Assembly: GCF_006175995.1 (NCBI RefSeq)
Contig: NZ_VDMB01000022.1
Span: forward strand, 910-51,008
From: Desulfobotulus mexicanus
GTDB lineage: Bacteria > Desulfobacterota > Desulfobacteria > Desulfobacterales > ASO4-4
Reading direction: 5' to 3'
Length of the DNA stretch: 50,099 nucleotides
Under the pieces are notes generated by a model. The model was not told where the DNA came from and searched no databases. It was given only the letters and a program-made list of their open reading frames with translations. This document shows positions 17,011 to 25,531 of the stretch, in pieces. A program made the position numbers and the translations under genes. Each line of letters opens with the position of its first letter. The first letter of the stretch is position 1.

Positions 17011-17220
17011 AAAATCTCCCGAATTCAGAGCCAACACCATCCTTGCCCTTTTTGATATCCCCTGATATGAGGACTCTTCATCGGAGAATAAAGGGCAGAA
17101 AGCCATAAGTTTTATTCTGCCGAAATACACAGCAGGAATCTGAACCCAGAAAAAATAAGACTCCTGCACAAAATAATATTAAATGTTTTTTTATGTTTCT
17201 CTTTATAATAAGGAAGTTTC

Positions 17221-18129
17221 ATGGAATTCCGGAGCATCGAACACGTCATCGAAGCCCTGTCCGCATCCCGCTACATTCCTTCAACGGAAATTGCCACAGT
17301 GGTATTTCTTGCGGCAGCCACCCAAAAACCCATTCTTGTGGAAGGCCCTGCCGGAGTTGGCAAAACAGAGCTGGCCAAATCCATATCCCTATATCTGGAT
17401 CGGCCACTTATCCGCATGCAGTGCTACGAAGGTCTGGACGAGTCCAAGGCCCTTTATGAATGGGAATATGCAAAGCAACTGCTTTATACTCAGATGGTGA
17501 AGGATAAAATCCATTCCGTAGTGGATTCAGCCGACACCCTGGCAGAAGCCGTAGAAAAAATATCCGAACAGGAAGATGCCTTCTTTTCAGAGCGTTTTCT
17601 CCAGGCCAGACCACTTTTGAAGGCCATTCAGTCGGAAAAACCCGTGGTACTTCTCATTGATGAGGTGGACAAGTCCGATCCTGAATTTGAAGCTTTTCTG
17701 CTGGAGCTTTTGAGTGATTTCCAGGTTTCCATACCTGAAATCGGGACCATCAAGGCAAAATCCATCCCCTTTGTCCTGCTCACATCCAACAACTACCGTG
17801 ATATGAGTGATGCCCTGAAGCGCCGCTGCATCCACCTTTTCATTGATTACCCTGAGATTGAAACGGAAAAGGAAATTGTCCGTATGAAAATACCGGGCAT
17901 TGAAGAGGCCCTTCTGGACAAGCTGGTGCGTACCGTTGCCAACATGAGAAATCTTGATCTGAAAAAACGTCCCTGCATATCAGAAACCCTGGACTGGGCC
18001 AGATCCCTCATGATTCTGCAGGCGGATACCATTACGCCGGAGCTGCTGGCATCCACACTGAATATGCTGGTGAAATTTAAAAGTGACGCCGAACTGGTGA
18101 AAGAACGCCTCGAAACGGTCATCGCCTGA
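17221..18129 (+). CDS. MoxR-family AAA+ ATPase
   Basis: A 302-residue ATPase. Walker A GPAGVGKT is at 42-49, Walker B LLIDEVDK at 144-151, sensor-1 TSNN at 188-191 and an arginine finger in KRRC at 200-203. MoxR proteins act as chaperone-like ATPases with a VWA-domain partner, and one starts 19 bases downstream. This CoxD/CoxE-like arrangement is linked elsewhere to cofactor or metal insertion; the target here is not shown. Coding starts at ATG 17221 after AAGGAAGTTTC. Confidence 0.92.
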   Translation: MEFRSIEHVIEALSASRYIPSTEIATVVFLAAATQKPILVEGPAGVGKTELAKSISLYLDRPLIRMQCYEGLDESKALYEWEYAKQLLYTQMVKDKIHSVVDSADTLAEAVEKISEQEDAFFSERFLQARPLLKAIQSEKPVVLLIDEVDKSDPEFEAFLLELLSDFQVSIPEIGTIKAKSIPFVLLTSNNYRDMSDALKRRCIHLFIDYPEIETEKEIVRMKIPGIEEALLDKLVRTVANMRNLDLKKRPCISETLDWARSLMILQADTITPELLASTLNMLVKFKSDAELVKERLETVIA

Positions 18130-18148
18130 CCAGAAAAGGGCTGCCTCC

Positions 18149-19558
18149 ATGCTTGACATGATCACCAAATTTTCCGCCTGTTGTAAGGCTGCCGGTCTGA
18201 AAGTCTCTCCCCTTGAGGTTATCGACTGCATGTCCCAGCTGCGCCACATTGACGCCACTGATGAGGCTGCCTTCCGCAGCCTGCTCATGGCAAATTTTAT
18301 TAAAAGCCGCAGGGATCAGCCGAGATTCCTTGAAATTTATCACCTTTTTTTCCATGAGCTGCGCACAAGCTTTCAGGATGCAGTAGAAGAAAGTGATGAT
18401 CCTGAAACACCCAAACAAAAAAGGGTAAAAGAAATCATTGAAAAGATAAGGGAAGAGCTGGGAGAAAACATGGAAGGCCTTGAAAACCTTCTGGATTACC
18501 TTGGCGGAGACCCCGAAGACTTTCTCAATGAGGTGCAGGAAATCCACAATATGGTGGAACAGCGCTCCATGGCCATCAAGGTAAAGTCCAACATGGGCCA
18601 GCTTTCCAATCGGCTTTCCGTTATGCTCAAAATCAACCAGATCCGGCAAAAAGCCCTGCAACTGGCAGGGGATCTGGATGCAGAAGGCGACACCTTCACC
18701 CGAAGGGAAATTGAGGCCTACTTTGCCACCATGCTGGACCGTTCCTTTGATCTTCTGACGAGGGACAAAAGGCCGGATAATATTGCCCTGAAGGAAGTTT
18801 CCCGGACAGATCCACGCTTCTTTGATATCGGAGAAAAACCCTTTGCCACCCTAACCCCTGTGGAGATGGAACGCACAAAGGAAATCACGGACAGGCTGGT
18901 GCGCAAGCTTAAAGATATGGCCACAAGGCGCTATGCCGCCCGGAACAAGGGCGTACTGGATGTCCGCAAAACCCTGCGCAGGGCCGGACGCTTTCAGGGT
19001 GTGCCTTTAGAGCTACATTTCCGGGATAAACCCCTGCGCAAGGGTAAAATTGTTGCCCTTTGTGATGTCTCCGGCTCCGTATGGTCCGTTGCCCGTTTCA
19101 TGCTGGCCATCCTGTACTCCCTTCAGGAGTGCTTCAACGGCATCAAAAGCTATGCCTTTGTTTCCGATGTGGCGGATATCACGCCCCTTTTCAAAGATAA
19201 CCCTGTGAACGAGGCCATTGAAAAGGTCTTCTCTGAGTCGGGCATTGATACACGAATGCTTACGGATTACGGCTCAAGCTTTGTCAGTTTTCGGGAACGG
19301 CACATGCAGGAACTTTCCACCAAAACCACCCTGCTCATCATCGGTGATGCCCGGAGCAATTACCAGAATCCCCACCAGGAAATTTTAGAAGAAATGCGGG
19401 ATCGCTGCCGCAGGGTTATCTGGCTCAATCCCGAACCCATGACCACATGGAGCAGCGGGGATTCGGAAATGTTCACCTACAAGGCCCATTGCCATGAAAT
19501 CCGGCCCTGCAGGAATCTAAATCAGCTTGTCACCTTCATAGAGGAACTTGTACTGTGA
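18149..19558 (+). CDS. VWA-domain protein, CoxE-like partner of MoxR
   Basis: A 469-residue cytoplasmic protein with a charged helical N-terminal half and a C-terminal VWA domain (about 300-469). The metal-ion site DVSGS is at 306-310, with TDYGSSF near 372 and IIGDARSNY near 397-405, as in the CoxE-like family. The late EEMRDRCRRVIWLNPEP motif is also typical of CoxE. It lies next to the MoxR ATPase and its stop overlaps the next gene's GTG by four bases, so the three are probably one operon. Confidence 0.9.
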   Translation: MLDMITKFSACCKAAGLKVSPLEVIDCMSQLRHIDATDEAAFRSLLMANFIKSRRDQPRFLEIYHLFFHELRTSFQDAVEESDDPETPKQKRVKEIIEKIREELGENMEGLENLLDYLGGDPEDFLNEVQEIHNMVEQRSMAIKVKSNMGQLSNRLSVMLKINQIRQKALQLAGDLDAEGDTFTRREIEAYFATMLDRSFDLLTRDKRPDNIALKEVSRTDPRFFDIGEKPFATLTPVEMERTKEITDRLVRKLKDMATRRYAARNKGVLDVRKTLRRAGRFQGVPLELHFRDKPLRKGKIVALCDVSGSVWSVARFMLAILYSLQECFNGIKSYAFVSDVADITPLFKDNPVNEAIEKVFSESGIDTRMLTDYGSSFVSFRERHMQELSTKTTLLIIGDARSNYQNPHQEILEEMRDRCRRVIWLNPEPMTTWSSGDSEMFTYKAHCHEIRPCRNLNQLVTFIEELVL

Positions 19559-20691
19559 GCAAGCAGGAGCTTTTCCATGAACTCTTAGATTTTCCCCATG
19601 CCCTGCCGGAGCTGCGCAGCATGGCAGAAGAATTTGCAAGAAATTCAATAGGTCAGTTTCCTGACCTTGCCTGCCAGCATCCCATGCCGCCTGGCATCTG
19701 GGAAGAAGCAGGTGAATCCAGCCTTCTGGGCATCGGTATCCCCGTAGAAAACGGGGGGCAGGGTGGCGGATACGCAGACATCGCTGCGGCAGGTGCTGAA
19801 ATCAGCTTTGCCTCGGCCTGCCCCGGCCTTGCCCTTTCCGTTCTTCTGCATCACCTTACTGCCTCCTTTGTCATAGGAAGTCTTGGAACAAAAGAACAAA
19901 GGCTTAAGCTTCTGCCACGCCTTGCCACAGGGAAACTTACTGCTTCCATGGCCATTTCCGAACCCGGAACCGGAGCAAACCCCAAGGGTCTTCGTACAAA
20001 GGCGGAAAAAACAGAAAACGGATGGATTCTAAGCGGTCATAAAACCTTTATCACCAATGCCAGTCTTGCCGGTATTTTCATCGTTATGGCCGTTACAGGA
20101 GAAAAGGATGGAAAAAAAGCTTTTTCCGCCTTTCTGGTTCCTGCTGAAAGCACAGGGCTTTCTGTCATGGATCTTGGACCTCTGCCCTTTTTCCGGCCCG
20201 CTCCCCACGGAGAAATCCGTCTCGACGAGATAGAACTTCCCTATACTGCCCTTCTGGGCGAAGAGGGGAAAGCCCTTGATATGCTTGCAAAAACATTCAG
20301 AGGAATTGAAGATGCACTCATGGCTGGAGCCGTGGCAGGGGGGCTTGCAGCCCTTCTTTACAGGTGCTGCAGGGATCTGAAAGAGGGTCATGTCAATCTG
20401 GATGAAAAGCATATGGCAATGGGTCTGATACAGGCCCGTATTGCAGGGCTTTCTGCCATGGCTGCCCGTGCAGCCCAGAGCCAGCCACCTTCCCCTGTGG
20501 CAAATCGTCTCAACCTTGCCATACGCAATATGGCCGCAGAAATACTCCGGGAACTCCGCAACACCACAGAGGGCTGCAGCCTTCAGACGGACACCCTGCT
20601 TCTTTTCAAGGATATGGAAAAATCCGGCAGTATTGCAGGCAATGTGGCAGCCATAAGACAGGCACAAATGGGGAAAATTCTGCTGGGCTGA
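19555..20691 (+). CDS. Acyl-CoA dehydrogenase family protein
   Basis: A 378-residue flavoprotein-type dehydrogenase that would form an enoyl-CoA from an acyl-CoA. Family blocks are present: GIGIPVENGGQGGG, the FAD/substrate block MAISEPGTGANP and GHKTFITNA. The usual C-terminal catalytic Glu (EGT) is missing: the matching stretch reads SGSIAGNVAAIRQAQ. However, Glu252 in GIEDALMAG aligns by eye with the alternative catalytic Glu of isovaleryl- and long-chain acyl-CoA dehydrogenases. The GTG start overlaps the VWA gene (GTGA), linking it to the MoxR/VWA pair. The substrate is unknown. Confidence 0.85.
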   Translation: MSKQELFHELLDFPHALPELRSMAEEFARNSIGQFPDLACQHPMPPGIWEEAGESSLLGIGIPVENGGQGGGYADIAAAGAEISFASACPGLALSVLLHHLTASFVIGSLGTKEQRLKLLPRLATGKLTASMAISEPGTGANPKGLRTKAEKTENGWILSGHKTFITNASLAGIFIVMAVTGEKDGKKAFSAFLVPAESTGLSVMDLGPLPFFRPAPHGEIRLDEIELPYTALLGEEGKALDMLAKTFRGIEDALMAGAVAGGLAALLYRCCRDLKEGHVNLDEKHMAMGLIQARIAGLSAMAARAAQSQPPSPVANRLNLAIRNMAAEILRELRNTTEGCSLQTDTLLLFKDMEKSGSIAGNVAAIRQAQMGKILLG

Positions 20692-20751
20692 CAGGCAGAT
20701 TTTCCATGGAATGGGCTAAAAACCTGAAAATCCGATTAAAAAGGAGACAGG

Positions 20752-21135
20752 GTGCATAGCATTCAGGCAGACATCTTAAAAAACCGACTTTACCTCACCC
20801 TTGGGAATATCTCCAGTAAAAAAGAAATTCAAAATATAGAAGTACTGGTACTTCAGCAGGTTAAGCACCTTAAACAGGGCTTTACCTGCATCAGTGACCT
20901 GAGAACCTTCTGTATGGAAAAAAGCTTAAGCGATAATTTCATGCAGGAAATTCAGGAAATTCTCTGGGACAGCGGCGTCAGGGCAGTAGCCCGCATCAGC
21001 CCCATAAGAGAATGCAAGGGTCATTTTCGCTTTGAAAAAGGTTCAGCCCTGTGGCCGGGCTATAAAATTATTCCCGTGGCAAGCCTTGAGGAAGCAGAAG
21101 AGAAACTGGATAGTCTTGATACTCCCTCAGTATGA
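20752..21135 (+). CDS. Small protein of unknown function
   Basis: A 127-residue protein I do not recognise with certainty. It starts at GTG 20752 with GGAGAC a few bases upstream. The pattern of alternating strands and helices (KNRLYLTLGNI, then a helix, then FTCISDLRTF, a helix, then VRAVARI) recalls STAS/SpoIIAA-like folds. There is no signal peptide or membrane segment. It follows the acyl-CoA dehydrogenase after 60 bases and is probably co-transcribed. Confidence 0.6.
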   Translation: MHSIQADILKNRLYLTLGNISSKKEIQNIEVLVLQQVKHLKQGFTCISDLRTFCMEKSLSDNFMQEIQEILWDSGVRAVARISPIRECKGHFRFEKGSALWPGYKIIPVASLEEAEEKLDSLDTPSV

Positions 21136-21271
21136 AGGTCTGATATTCAGCATATTTTGTTCTTAAATTCCAGAACTGACGCTTCAGCTCCTTAATAGCG
21201 GTGCAAGACCTGCCCCTTCCGATTGTATTTTTTCAAAATATGGTTCATAAGTTGCTACCGGATCATTTCAA

Positions 21272-21300
21272 GGTTTTCGGAAGAAATGCCGTGTTTTTTT
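21272..21300 (+). terminator. Attenuator-like hairpin in the xpt leader
   Basis: TTTC and GAAA pair around a GGAA tetraloop, with GG/CC closing the base after a small internal mismatch, followed by GTG and seven T. It ends about 50 bases before the xpt start. Upstream at 21237-21260 lie ATATGG and AAGTTGCTACCGG, which resemble parts of purine riboswitches, but the expected P2 helix does not form. Control by attenuation is therefore possible but unproven. Confidence 0.4.
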
Positions 21301-21349
21301 CAATGCATATGGATTGTCTTTTTTTTATAAAGAAAAACAGGAGATTAAA

Positions 21350-21928
21350 GTGAAATTACTGGAGGATAAAATTGTAAAAGAAGGACAAACCATAGGCGAG
21401 CATATTTTAAAAGTAGATCATTTTTTAAACCACCAGCTGGATATTGAACTTTTAAATGCCATTGGTAAAGCTTTTAAGGAACGCTTTAAAGAAGAACACA
21501 TTACAAAAATTCTTACAGCAGAAGTATCTGGAATTGCCATTGCGGCAATTACAGCACAGCATTTTAAAGTACCTGTGGTCTTTGCCAAAAAAAGCGAATC
21601 GCTGAATCTGGATAAAGAAACCTATGAGGGGCATGTTTACTCTTATACCAAAGAAAAAAACTATAAAATCAGGGTTTCAAAAAAATATCTGCTCTCAGAT
21701 GACCGGGTTTTAATCATTGATGACTTTCTGGCCAAGGGCGAAGCCATTAAAGGCCTCTGGGAAATTGTGGAAAGTGCTGGAGCATATCTTGTGGGAGCAG
21801 GCGTGGTCATTGAGAAATATTTTCAAGGCGGCGGGAACAAACTCAGGGAAAAGGGCCTGAACATTCAGGCGCTGGCCAGCATCACCTCACTGAAGAATGG
21901 TCAGATCACCTTTTTAGAGAACCGGTAA
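21350..21928 (+). CDS. xpt: Xanthine phosphoribosyltransferase
   Basis: Salvages xanthine to XMP using PRPP. I start it at GTG 21350, which has AGGAG seven bases upstream and gives the typical N-terminus VKLLEDKIVKEG (192 residues). The PRPP-binding motif VLIIDDFLAKGEA is at 120-132 and the FAKK purine-side segment at 78-81. Length and motifs match the Firmicutes-type enzyme closely. The gene is more AT-rich than its neighbours, suggesting transfer. The purine permease follows, a pairing often seen with xpt. Confidence 0.92.
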   Translation: MKLLEDKIVKEGQTIGEHILKVDHFLNHQLDIELLNAIGKAFKERFKEEHITKILTAEVSGIAIAAITAQHFKVPVVFAKKSESLNLDKETYEGHVYSYTKEKNYKIRVSKKYLLSDDRVLIIDDFLAKGEAIKGLWEIVESAGAYLVGAGVVIEKYFQGGGNKLREKGLNIQALASITSLKNGQITFLENR

Positions 21929-22041
21929 AAGATTTTTATAATTTTGCCTTTTCTGCATTTCTTCAAATTTCATATCTGATTACAGGATTTTACGGTGAAC
22001 TCCATAATAATTATCTACATTAAACGGGGGGAAATATTTTT

Positions 22042-23529
22042 GTGAAAACAGTACATTATCCATTATTCAAGAGAGAAGACCTGGATGGCTTCTTTGCTTT
22101 GTTCCAAAACAACCTGGCAAACTTTGTCATAATTGCCATTACCATGCTTGCCATGGGATATCCTGCAGCTATTGTTTACGGAAAAGTTATTCCAGGTGTG
22201 GCCATGGCAGTTCTCTTCGGAAATCTCTACTATGCTCACATGGCAAAAAAACTGGCTGAAAAGGAAGGACGCACTGATGTAACAGCCCTTTCCTATGGCG
22301 TCAGTACACCTGTTATGTTCATTTATCTCTTTGGGGTTTTAAAGCCAGCCCTTGTCCTTACGGGTGATCCTGAACTGGCATGGAAAATTGGTCTGGCCGC
22401 CTGTTTCCTCGGAGGCGTCATAGAGGTACTGGGCAGCTTTATCGGTAAGTGGGTGCATTCCAGACTGCCCAGAGCCGCCATGATGGGTGCCCTGGCCGGT
22501 GTTGCCTTTGCTTTCATCGGCGGAGAACTTTTTTTCAGAACCTATGAAATGCCCGTGGTTGGCTTGATTGTTATGACCATAATTCTGATCGGGCTGATTA
22601 CCAAAAAACCCATGCCCTTTAAGATTCCGGCGGCACTTTTTGCAATTGTCATCGGCACCTTTATAGCCTACAGCATAGGCAATTCAAACCTTGGTCAGAT
22701 TAAAGAGGGTTTTTCCGCCTTTGGATTTTACCTGCCCATCCCCACCCTTGGACTCTTCCACGGTCTTCAGCTGCTTTCAACCGAAATGATCGGCCTTTTT
22801 GCCATTCTGCTGCCCATATCCATATACAATTTCATTGAGACCATGAACAATGTGGAAGCCATGGCCTCCGCAGGGGACCGTTACAGCGTACAGGAAGCAC
22901 AGGCGGCAGATGGTACTGGTACCATTATTGGAACCATTTTCGGCGGTGTTTTCCCCACCACTGTATATATTGCCTCCATCGGATCCAAATGGATGAACGC
23001 AGGCCGGGGCTACTCCATTCTGAACGGTTTTGTGTTTCTCTTTGCTTCCGTTTTCGGCATAATTGCAGCCATGGCTTCGATTATTCCCGTACCGGTCATT
23101 GCCCCAATCCTGGTTTTTGTGGGCATATCCATGATCTCCCAGGCCTTTGACTCCGTCGAAAACAAACATTATCCTGCCGTTGTCATTGCAATGTTTCCCT
23201 ACTTTGCCAACTACATCATGACCCGCTTTAATTTTGCAGCAGGCGAAGCTGTTGCCAACCTCTCCCATGCCATAGTACCCTTGGGACAGGGAGCCATGTT
23301 CACAGGGCTTATATGGGGCTCCATTCTGGTCTGCCTTATTGATGAAAGCTACAAAAGAGCCTCCGCCTTTGCCCTCGTCGCAGCGGCCCTGAGTGTGACA
23401 GGTTTTATGCATGCACCAAGGCTTGCCTTCAATATATCGAGCGAATATGCCTTGGGCTACGGGCTGATGGCTGTCATGCTAATGGGTTTTCATTTTCTAT
23501 ATCGGAAAAACCATACTGCAGAAGATTAA
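22042..23529 (+). CDS. NCS2/AzgA-type purine (xanthine/guanine) permease
   Basis: A 495-residue inner-membrane transporter with about twelve or more hydrophobic segments. TALSYGVSTP near residue 80 and the later FIETMNNVEAMASAGDRY segment match the NCS2 superfamily, in which this region binds the nucleobase. It probably imports a purine base by cation symport. It lies about 110 bases after xpt, so uptake and salvage are likely linked. The start is GTG 22042 after GGGGGG. A strong terminator follows. Exact substrate is inferred from the neighbour. Confidence 0.85.
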   Translation: MKTVHYPLFKREDLDGFFALFQNNLANFVIIAITMLAMGYPAAIVYGKVIPGVAMAVLFGNLYYAHMAKKLAEKEGRTDVTALSYGVSTPVMFIYLFGVLKPALVLTGDPELAWKIGLAACFLGGVIEVLGSFIGKWVHSRLPRAAMMGALAGVAFAFIGGELFFRTYEMPVVGLIVMTIILIGLITKKPMPFKIPAALFAIVIGTFIAYSIGNSNLGQIKEGFSAFGFYLPIPTLGLFHGLQLLSTEMIGLFAILLPISIYNFIETMNNVEAMASAGDRYSVQEAQAADGTGTIIGTIFGGVFPTTVYIASIGSKWMNAGRGYSILNGFVFLFASVFGIIAAMASIIPVPVIAPILVFVGISMISQAFDSVENKHYPAVVIAMFPYFANYIMTRFNFAAGEAVANLSHAIVPLGQGAMFTGLIWGSILVCLIDESYKRASAFALVAAALSVTGFMHAPRLAFNISSEYALGYGLMAVMLMGFHFLYRKNHTAED

Positions 23530-23563
23530 AGTCAATCGCTTATCCCATGTAGAATAAAAAACG

Positions 23564-23600
23564 AAAAACGGGCAGGGGATAGAAATCCCGCCCGTTTTTT
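23564..23600 (+). terminator. Strong intrinsic terminator after the xpt-permease pair
   Basis: AAAAACGGGC (23564-23573) pairs with GCCCGTTTTTT (23590-23600), with an inner GGGAT/ATCCC stem around AGAA. Six T end the stem and a second run of six T follows. Confidence 0.85.
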
Positions 23601-23624
23601 AATTTTTTAAGATAAGTATCATAC

Positions 23625-23669
23625 GTCAGACGAATGCACACAAACCAAGGCTATTTGCCCGTAACGCCA
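23625..23669 (-). repeat. Dispersed repeat, copy B
   Basis: The reverse complement of this stretch matches 13112-13155. The perfect core is ACGGGCAAATAGCC (23662-23649 on the minus strand), with GCGT before it and TGTGCA and CTGAC after it in the same order. It lies between the permease terminator and the end of msbA, outside any gene. Confidence 0.6.
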
Positions 23670-23724
23670 AAAGTCAGGATGAGCTTTTTGACCACCATAG
23701 CAGGCTTGACCACTCAAGGCTGTA

Positions 23725-23771
23725 GAAAAAAACCCAGATCCTGACTCCAGAACAAGCAGGAGAATCAGATC
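23725..23771 (-). terminator. Terminator-like hairpin after msbA
   Basis: On the minus strand GATC-TGA-TCC and GGA-TCA-GATC can pair with small bulges, followed by TGGG and seven T. It stands just beyond the msbA stop and probably ends the long lipid A transcript. Confidence 0.5.
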
Positions 23772-23773
23772 CT

Positions 23774-25531
23774 TTATGCATCCATTTCCCCTTGATCTGA
23801 AAACTGCATCCGGTAGAGCCTGGCGTAGGCCCCCTTTCTGGCAAGAAGTTCATCATGACGTCCCATTTCCACCACCTCTCCGTTCACGAGTACAGCAATG
23901 GCATCGGCCCGTACAATGGTGGAAAGACGATGGGCAATGACAAAGGTGGTCCGACCCTGCATGAGATTATCCAAGGCCTTCTGCACAACCTGCTCTGCCT
24001 CAGTATCCAGAGCTGATGTGGCCTCATCCAGAATCAGAATGGGAGCATCCTTAATCAACGCCCTTGCAATACAGATCCGCTGCTTCTCTCCACCGGAAAG
24101 CCGGTTACCCAGCTCTCCGATATGGGTATCATAGCCATTGGGCATCCTCAGGATGAAATCATGGGCATAGGCTGCCTTTGCCGCCTGCTCAATCTCCTCA
24201 TCCGTGGCAAAGGGTCTGCCATAAATGATATTGGCCCGGATACTGTCATTGAAAAGAATGGGCTCCTGGGTAACCACTGCAATCTGGGCGCGCAGGGAAT
24301 CAATGGAAAAATCCCTGATATCCACACCACCAATACGTATACTTCCTGAGGAAACATCATAAAAACGGGGGATAAGATTCACAAGGGAAGTTTTACCTCC
24401 ACCGCTCATGCCCACCAAGGCCAGTACTTCTCCGGAACGCACCTCCAGAGAAACATCCCTGAGAACCTTCTTTCCATCTTCAGTATAGGCAAAGGACACA
24501 TTTTCAAAGGACACATCCCTGGATCCGGATGTTAGCAGAAGGGGATTTTTCTTTTCCTCTATATCGGACTTTTCATTCAAAATACTGAAAATTCTGTCTA
24601 CGGCAGCAAGACCTTCCTGCAGGGCATTATTAAGCTTGCTCATTTTCTTTACAGGATCATAGAGCATCAGCACGGCAGCCAGAAAGGAAACAAAGGTTCC
24701 AGGCGTATAAATACCCTGAATAACACGCAGGCCTCCGTACCAGATGATAAAGGCAATCCCCACACCGGCAAGAAATTCCATTACGGGAGAAGACATGGAT
24801 TTGGCAATGGCCTGACGGATTTCAAGACGGAAAAGGCTCTGGGTTTTTGCATGGAAACGTTTTTTTTCATAGGCTTCCATGCCGAAAGCCTTGACAATCT
24901 TATTGCCCGTAAAGGTTTCATGGAGAAAGGCATTCATCTCCGCCATGGCTTCCTGGCACCCTGTACTGGTTTTACGGACTTTTCTGCCAAAATAGACGAT
25001 GGGATAAAATGCGGCAGGCAGCACCAGAAAAGCAATAATGGCAAGTTCCCATATCTGATAAAAGGTATAGGCCACAAGGAAAATGATGGTGAAAAAATCA
25101 CGAAGGGAGCTTGTAACCACACTGGAAACCATGCTGCGTACAAGATTGACATCATTTGTAATGCGGCTCATGAGGACGCCAGTGCGCTCATTCTGAAAAA
25201 ACCTTAAGGGCAAATCCACAATACGGTCATAAAGCCCATTGCGGAAATGACGGATGATCACCTGTCCCACATAATTTAAGAAAAACTCCTGACCATACAT
25301 ACCAAGGCCCCGGAGAGTAAAAACCACAAGAACGGCTCCGGGAATGATGTAGAGCTTCATGGCATCCCGGTTCATGAAAATATCATCCAGAACCGGTTTT
25401 ATCAGCCATGCGGAAGCCACCGATGTCAGGGAAACCACCAGCATGGAAAACATGGCCAGAAAAAGCCGCCATTTGCTCTCCAGTACCAGGGCCATTACCT
25501 TTTTGTGGCGTTCTTCAACCTTTAAAGGCAT
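23774..25531 (-). CDS. msbA: Lipid A flippase MsbA (ABC transporter, fused permease-ATPase)
   Basis: Flips lipid A-core across the inner membrane. The 585-residue half-transporter has an N-terminal six-helix membrane domain (about 20-310) and a C-terminal ATPase: Walker A GMSGGGKT near 380, Q-loop VTQEP, signature LSGGEKQR and Walker B ILILDEATSALD. The position directly after lpxB identifies it as MsbA rather than a drug exporter. The ATG overlaps the lpxB stop by one base (TGATG). Confidence 0.93.
   Translation of the reverse strand: MPLKVEERHKKVMALVLESKWRLFLAMFSMLVVSLTSVASAWLIKPVLDDIFMNRDAMKLYIIPGAVLVVFTLRGLGMYGQEFFLNYVGQVIIRHFRNGLYDRIVDLPLRFFQNERTGVLMSRITNDVNLVRSMVSSVVTSSLRDFFTIIFLVAYTFYQIWELAIIAFLVLPAAFYPIVYFGRKVRKTSTGCQEAMAEMNAFLHETFTGNKIVKAFGMEAYEKKRFHAKTQSLFRLEIRQAIAKSMSSPVMEFLAGVGIAFIIWYGGLRVIQGIYTPGTFVSFLAAVLMLYDPVKKMSKLNNALQEGLAAVDRIFSILNEKSDIEEKKNPLLLTSGSRDVSFENVSFAYTEDGKKVLRDVSLEVRSGEVLALVGMSGGGKTSLVNLIPRFYDVSSGSIRIGGVDIRDFSIDSLRAQIAVVTQEPILFNDSIRANIIYGRPFATDEEIEQAAKAAYAHDFILRMPNGYDTHIGELGNRLSGGEKQRICIARALIKDAPILILDEATSALDTEAEQVVQKALDNLMQGRTTFVIAHRLSTIVRADAIAVLVNGEVVEMGRHDELLARKGAYARLYRMQFSDQGEMDA

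Noticed and set aside
21190-21300. Calling a purine riboswitch upstream of xpt
   Set aside because: L2-like ATATGG and a J2/3-like segment are present, but the bases flanking ATATGG cannot form P2, L3 is absent and J2/3 carries a G where U is expected. Kept only as a finding.
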